A stretch of DNA of 7,345 nt, taken from positions 1-7,345 of the forward strand of contig CALDEN010000084.1 of assembly GCA_937942405.1 (NCBI GenBank), read 5' to 3'. Below are positions 5,240 to 7,345 of this stretch, piece after piece. The first letter of the stretch is position 1. Every line of letters begins with the position of its first letter. Under the pieces are notes generated by a model. That model had not been told where the DNA came from and searched no databases. It worked only from the letters and a program-made list of their open reading frames with translations. This DNA comes from an uncultured Saprospiraceae bacterium. GTDB lineage: Bacteria > Bacteroidota > Bacteroidia > Chitinophagales > Saprospiraceae. The position numbers and the translations under genes are program-made.

Positions 5240-6070
5240 ATGAAAAAGAAAACAGTTAAACCCCAGAAAAAAACAGTTGCTAAAAAAGCAGCTCCAGCTA
5301 AAAAAACGGCAACCAAAAAAGTAGCAGCCAAAAAAGCAGCTCCAGCTAAAAAAACAGCAACCAAAAAAGTAGCAGCCAAAAAAGTAGTCGCTAAAAAAGC
5401 AGCTCCAACTAAGAAAACAGCAGCTAAAAAAGTGGTAGCCAAAAAAGCAGCTCCAGCTAAAAAAACGGCAGCCAAAAAAGTAGTGGCTAAAAAAGCTGTT
5501 AAAGTAGAAATTAAGTCGCTCAAAAATGAAGAGTGGAAAAAAGTAAGAATGCCTCACCCTACTAAGAAGTGTGATTACTACATTTCTAATAGAGGTAGAC
5601 TTAAGAGTAAAAACAAAAGCACTAAATCTGAGTACCTGCTTAAAGGATCTCCGATGCGTACAGGATATCTACAGCTAAATGTAAAACTAGAAGGAGAGCA
5701 TAGAGCTAACTATTATGTACATAAATTAGTCGCTCAATACTTTATCCCGAATAAAGCCAAGAAAACGCATACAATGGTTATCCATGTAAACGGGGATAAA
5801 AAAGACAACAAGGCTAAAAACCTAAAATGGGTAGATAAAGCTGGTCTAGCCGTACACCACGAAAAATTAGGAACGTATAAGTACGAAAGAGGTACTAGAG
5901 CACTTCCTTCTCACGTAGTGATGAACGAAACCAAAGTAAAACAACTAAAAAGAGCCCTTAAAGCTGGTAAACTAACGCGTACTAAGCTTTCGGAAAAATT
6001 CAATATTACCATGACTCAAATAAAAAGAATCGAAAGAGGAGAAAATTGGGGTCATGTAACCATCGATTAA
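5240..6070 (+). CDS. Histone H1-like Lys/Ala tail fused to a NUMOD4-HNH-HTH (homing-endonuclease-like) protein
   Basis: The protein has 276 residues in two parts. Residues 1-88 are a disordered, strongly basic Lys/Ala/Pro tail like bacterial H1-like proteins, containing four 16-residue repeats. Residues 98-276 follow the layout of phage-type free-standing HNH homing endonucleases. NUMOD4 comes first (EEWKKVRMP..., then YYISNRGRLKS at 113-123). Next is an HNH_3 core (VHKLVAQYFIPN at 160-171, IHVNGDKKDNKAKNLKWV at 181-198). Last is a helix-turn-helix (about 229-270: LTRTKLSEKFNIT...IKRIERGENWGHV). Aligned by eye to I-HmuI as I remember it, H182 and N194 keep H75 and N87, but D74 is I181 and N96 falls at L203, so both metal ligands look lost. 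I infer a non-cutting, sequence-guided DNA binder with a DNA-coating tail; cutting activity is not excluded. It follows the tsf terminator closely, precedes pyrH by 39 bases, and has no Shine-Dalgarno sequence. Confidence 0.85.
   Translation: MKKKTVKPQKKTVAKKAAPAKKTATKKVAAKKAAPAKKTATKKVAAKKVVAKKAAPTKKTAAKKVVAKKAAPAKKTAAKKVVAKKAVKVEIKSLKNEEWKKVRMPHPTKKCDYYISNRGRLKSKNKSTKSEYLLKGSPMRTGYLQLNVKLEGEHRANYYVHKLVAQYFIPNKAKKTHTMVIHVNGDKKDNKAKNLKWVDKAGLAVHHEKLGTYKYERGTRALPSHVVMNETKVKQLKRALKAGKLTRTKLSEKFNITMTQIKRIERGENWGHVTID
5288..5494 (+). repeat. Four in-frame 48-bp repeats encoding the H1-like tail
   Basis: Units lie at 5288-5335, 5336-5383, 5399-5446 and 5447-5494, with a 15-base insert (VVAKK) between the second and third. 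Each encodes AAPAKKTATKKVAAKK or a close variant: units 3 and 4 read TAAKKVVAKK, and unit 3 has T for the second-turn A. The DNA is nearly identical between units, differing mostly at third codon positions. This points to recent growth or homogenisation by slippage or unequal recombination, so length may vary between strains. Confidence 0.9.
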
Positions 6071-6109
6071 TTCCAAAGGACTATCTTAGATATATAATTT
6101 ATTTATCAT

Positions 6110-6865
6110 ATGAACTTAAAGTACAAAAGAATCCTTCTCAAACTCTCCGGAGAATCTCTAATGGGTGAGAATGGTTTCGGTATCGATCCTAAAATGGTCG
6201 CTTCATATGCTGAACAAATAAAAAATCTACAAGCCAGAGGTGTAGAAGTTGCCATCGTCATAGGCGGTGGCAATATCTACCGTGGTCTCAATGCCGTAGA
6301 GTCTGGAATGGAACGTGTCCAGGGAGACTATATGGGTATGCTAGCCACTTGTATCAATGGTATGGCACTACAGTCTGCCTGCGAAGTATTAGGCGTTTAT
6401 ACACGACTAGTATCAGCTATAGATATGAAGCAGATTGCAGAGCCTTACATCAGACGTAGAGCTACTAGACATCTAGAAAAAGGACGTGTGGTAATATTCT
6501 GTGCAGGTACAGGAAGTCCATACTTCACAACTGATTCTGCCGCAGCCCTTAGAGCCAATGAGATCGAAGCAGATGTAATCCTCAAAGGAACTAGAGTAGA
6601 TGGAATCTATAATGCAGATCCTGAAAAAGATCCCAATGCCATAAAATACGATTGTATCCCATTCCATAAAGTAATCAGCCTAGGTTTAGGTGTGATGGAT
6701 ATGACCGCTTTTACGATGTGCCAAGAAAATGATCTGCCTATCGTAGTATTCGATATTAACGATCCCCAAAATCTGGTCAAAATCATAGATGGCGATTCTG
6801 TCGGTACACTGGTATGTAACGAAGAACACCATAGAGATTTTATGGCTAAAACTTCCGGAGTATAA
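6110..6865 (+). CDS. pyrH: Uridylate (UMP) kinase
   Basis: PyrH is the hexameric cytosolic enzyme that phosphorylates UMP to UDP with ATP in pyrimidine nucleotide synthesis. It belongs to the amino-acid-kinase fold and is unrelated to eukaryotic UMP/CMP kinases. Motifs: KLSGESL at 11-17, IGGGNIYRG at 51-59 (phosphate/UMP loop), GDYMGMLAT at 72-80, [18 protein letters not shown] at 132-149, [13 protein letters not shown] at 159-171 (nucleotide region) and VMDMTAF at 195-201. The usual end, GTLV, is at 232-235; a further 16 residues ([16 protein letters not shown]) make it 251, slightly longer than the roughly 235-241 usual for the family. The start at 6110 gives the normal N terminus. The leader is A/T-rich with no Shine-Dalgarno sequence. 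Its 3' end abuts or overlaps the cutC reading frame. The tsf-(extra gene)-pyrH order is a variant of the common tsf-pyrH-frr cluster. Confidence 0.97.
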   Translation: MNLKYKRILLKLSGESLMGENGFGIDPKMVASYAEQIKNLQARGVEVAIVIGGGNIYRGLNAVESGMERVQGDYMGMLATCINGMALQSACEVLGVYTRLVSAIDMKQIAEPYIRRRATRHLEKGRVVIFCAGTGSPYFTTDSAAALRANEIEADVILKGTRVDGIYNADPEKDPNAIKYDCIPFHKVISLGLGVMDMTAFTMCQENDLPIVVFDINDPQNLVKIIDGDSVGTLVCNEEHHRDFMAKTSGV

Positions 6866-7345
6866 AAACACCACTCCCCTCTTCCGATTCCTATATCAAA
6901 GAAGCCTGTGTAGAAACCTTAGTCCAGGCACAAAAAGCCGCTCTTAATGGTGCAGACCAAATAGAGTTATGTGCAGACCTCCATTTAGAAGGACTCACCC
7001 CTAGTTATGAGCTCACCAGAGAGATCATCGACAAACTATCTATTCCCGTAAAAGTAATGCTGCGTAATCGAGCTGAGAACTTTGTATACAATGCAACAGA
7101 CATCGAAATCATGCTCCACCAGCTAGATCGACTGAAACATTTAGAGATTTTAGGTATCGTATTCGGAGCTCTCACTGAAGACAATAAACTAGATATCCCT
7201 ACGATCAGTAATATAGCTCAAGCCGCCCAACCTCTCTCCCTTACCATCCATAAGTGTATCGATCAAGTCGAAAATTACAAAGAGGACATAAATAGACTGA
7301 AACTCATTCCTAATGTACAATACATCCTCTCATCTGGCACTAAAT
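6862..7345 (+). CDS. cutC: CutC family protein, N-terminal part, without a standard start codon (runs off the window)
   Basis: About 160 codons of a CutC TIM-barrel protein are readable. The family is named for copper homeostasis, but its true biochemical role is disputed. Seen in order: [21 protein letters not shown], then [16 protein letters not shown] (matching the GGADRIELC...GGLTPS pattern), [15 protein letters not shown] (usually VMIRPR-GDFVY), GIVFGAL, and LTIHKCID (usually TFHKAID). The frame is open from 6850, after a TAA at 6847-6849, and contains no ATG, GTG or TTG until ATG 7057, which is well inside the conserved domain. The only plausible initiators are ATA at 6862, which overlaps the pyrH stop as ATAA and is the boundary used here, or ATC at 6895, near where the homology begins. 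It may be translated by coupling to pyrH from a rare codon, or be start-less through mutation or a sequence error. The family call is firm; start and functionality are not. Confidence 0.72.
   Translation, partial: MKTPLPSSDSYIKEACVETLVQAQKAALNGADQIELCADLHLEGLTPSYELTREIIDKLSIPVKVMLRNRAENFVYNATDIEIMLHQLDRLKHLEILGIVFGALTEDNKLDIPTISNIAQAAQPLSLTIHKCIDQVENYKEDINRLKLIPNVQYILSSGTK

Noticed and set aside
5204..5557. Two long minus-strand frames with Phe/Ser/Cys- or Ala/Phe/Leu-rich repetitive translations opposite the H1-like tail
   Set aside because: They are antisense readings of the AAA/GCA-rich repeat of the plus-strand gene. Their repetitiveness is fully explained by the tail, and they lack independent homology or a start context.

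Overview
The window looks like a chromosomal stretch of a member of the Bacteroidota. Evidence: the order rplM-rpsI-rpsB-tsf, the protein signatures (L13 opening with NTLSYKT, S9 ending in SKR), no Shine-Dalgarno sequence at any gene start, and a promoter of the Bacteroidota TTG / TAnnTTTG type in front of rplM. The DNA is A+T-rich. I cannot name a genus; a Saprospira-like lineage is only a guess.

Layout. 1-290 (minus) is the 5' part of a type 2 isopentenyl-diphosphate isomerase gene (fni) with a GTG start. 403-1521 (plus) is a secreted protein made almost wholly of ten TPR repeats. Its stop codon lies inside the remnant of a REP-associated (Y1/IS200-like) transposase, and a paired REP palindrome (REPIN-like, 1704-1788) follows. 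1854-2420 (minus) is an unrecognised secreted, probably outer-membrane beta-barrel, protein. 2421-2725 is a divergent regulatory region with a clear promoter and a hairpin leader for the translation operon.

2726-5182 is that operon: ribosomal proteins L13, S9 and S2, then elongation factor Ts, closed by a textbook intrinsic terminator (5194-5223). Only 16 bases after its T-tract starts the most unusual gene of the window (5240-6070). This is a Lys/Ala/Pro histone H1-like tail of four 16-residue repeats, fused to a NUMOD4-HNH-HTH module of the free-standing homing endonuclease type. The HNH site appears to lack its metal ligands, so the protein may be a domesticated DNA-binding, chromatin-like protein. 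pyrH (UMP kinase) follows, and then the start of a cutC homologue that has no ATG, GTG or TTG start codon in its frame.

The genes from rplM to pyrH concern protein synthesis and nucleotide supply and belong to growth-rate physiology. The HNH/H1-like gene sits among them without an evident promoter of its own. The left part (TPR gene, transposase scar, REP palindromes, barrel protein) is accessory.
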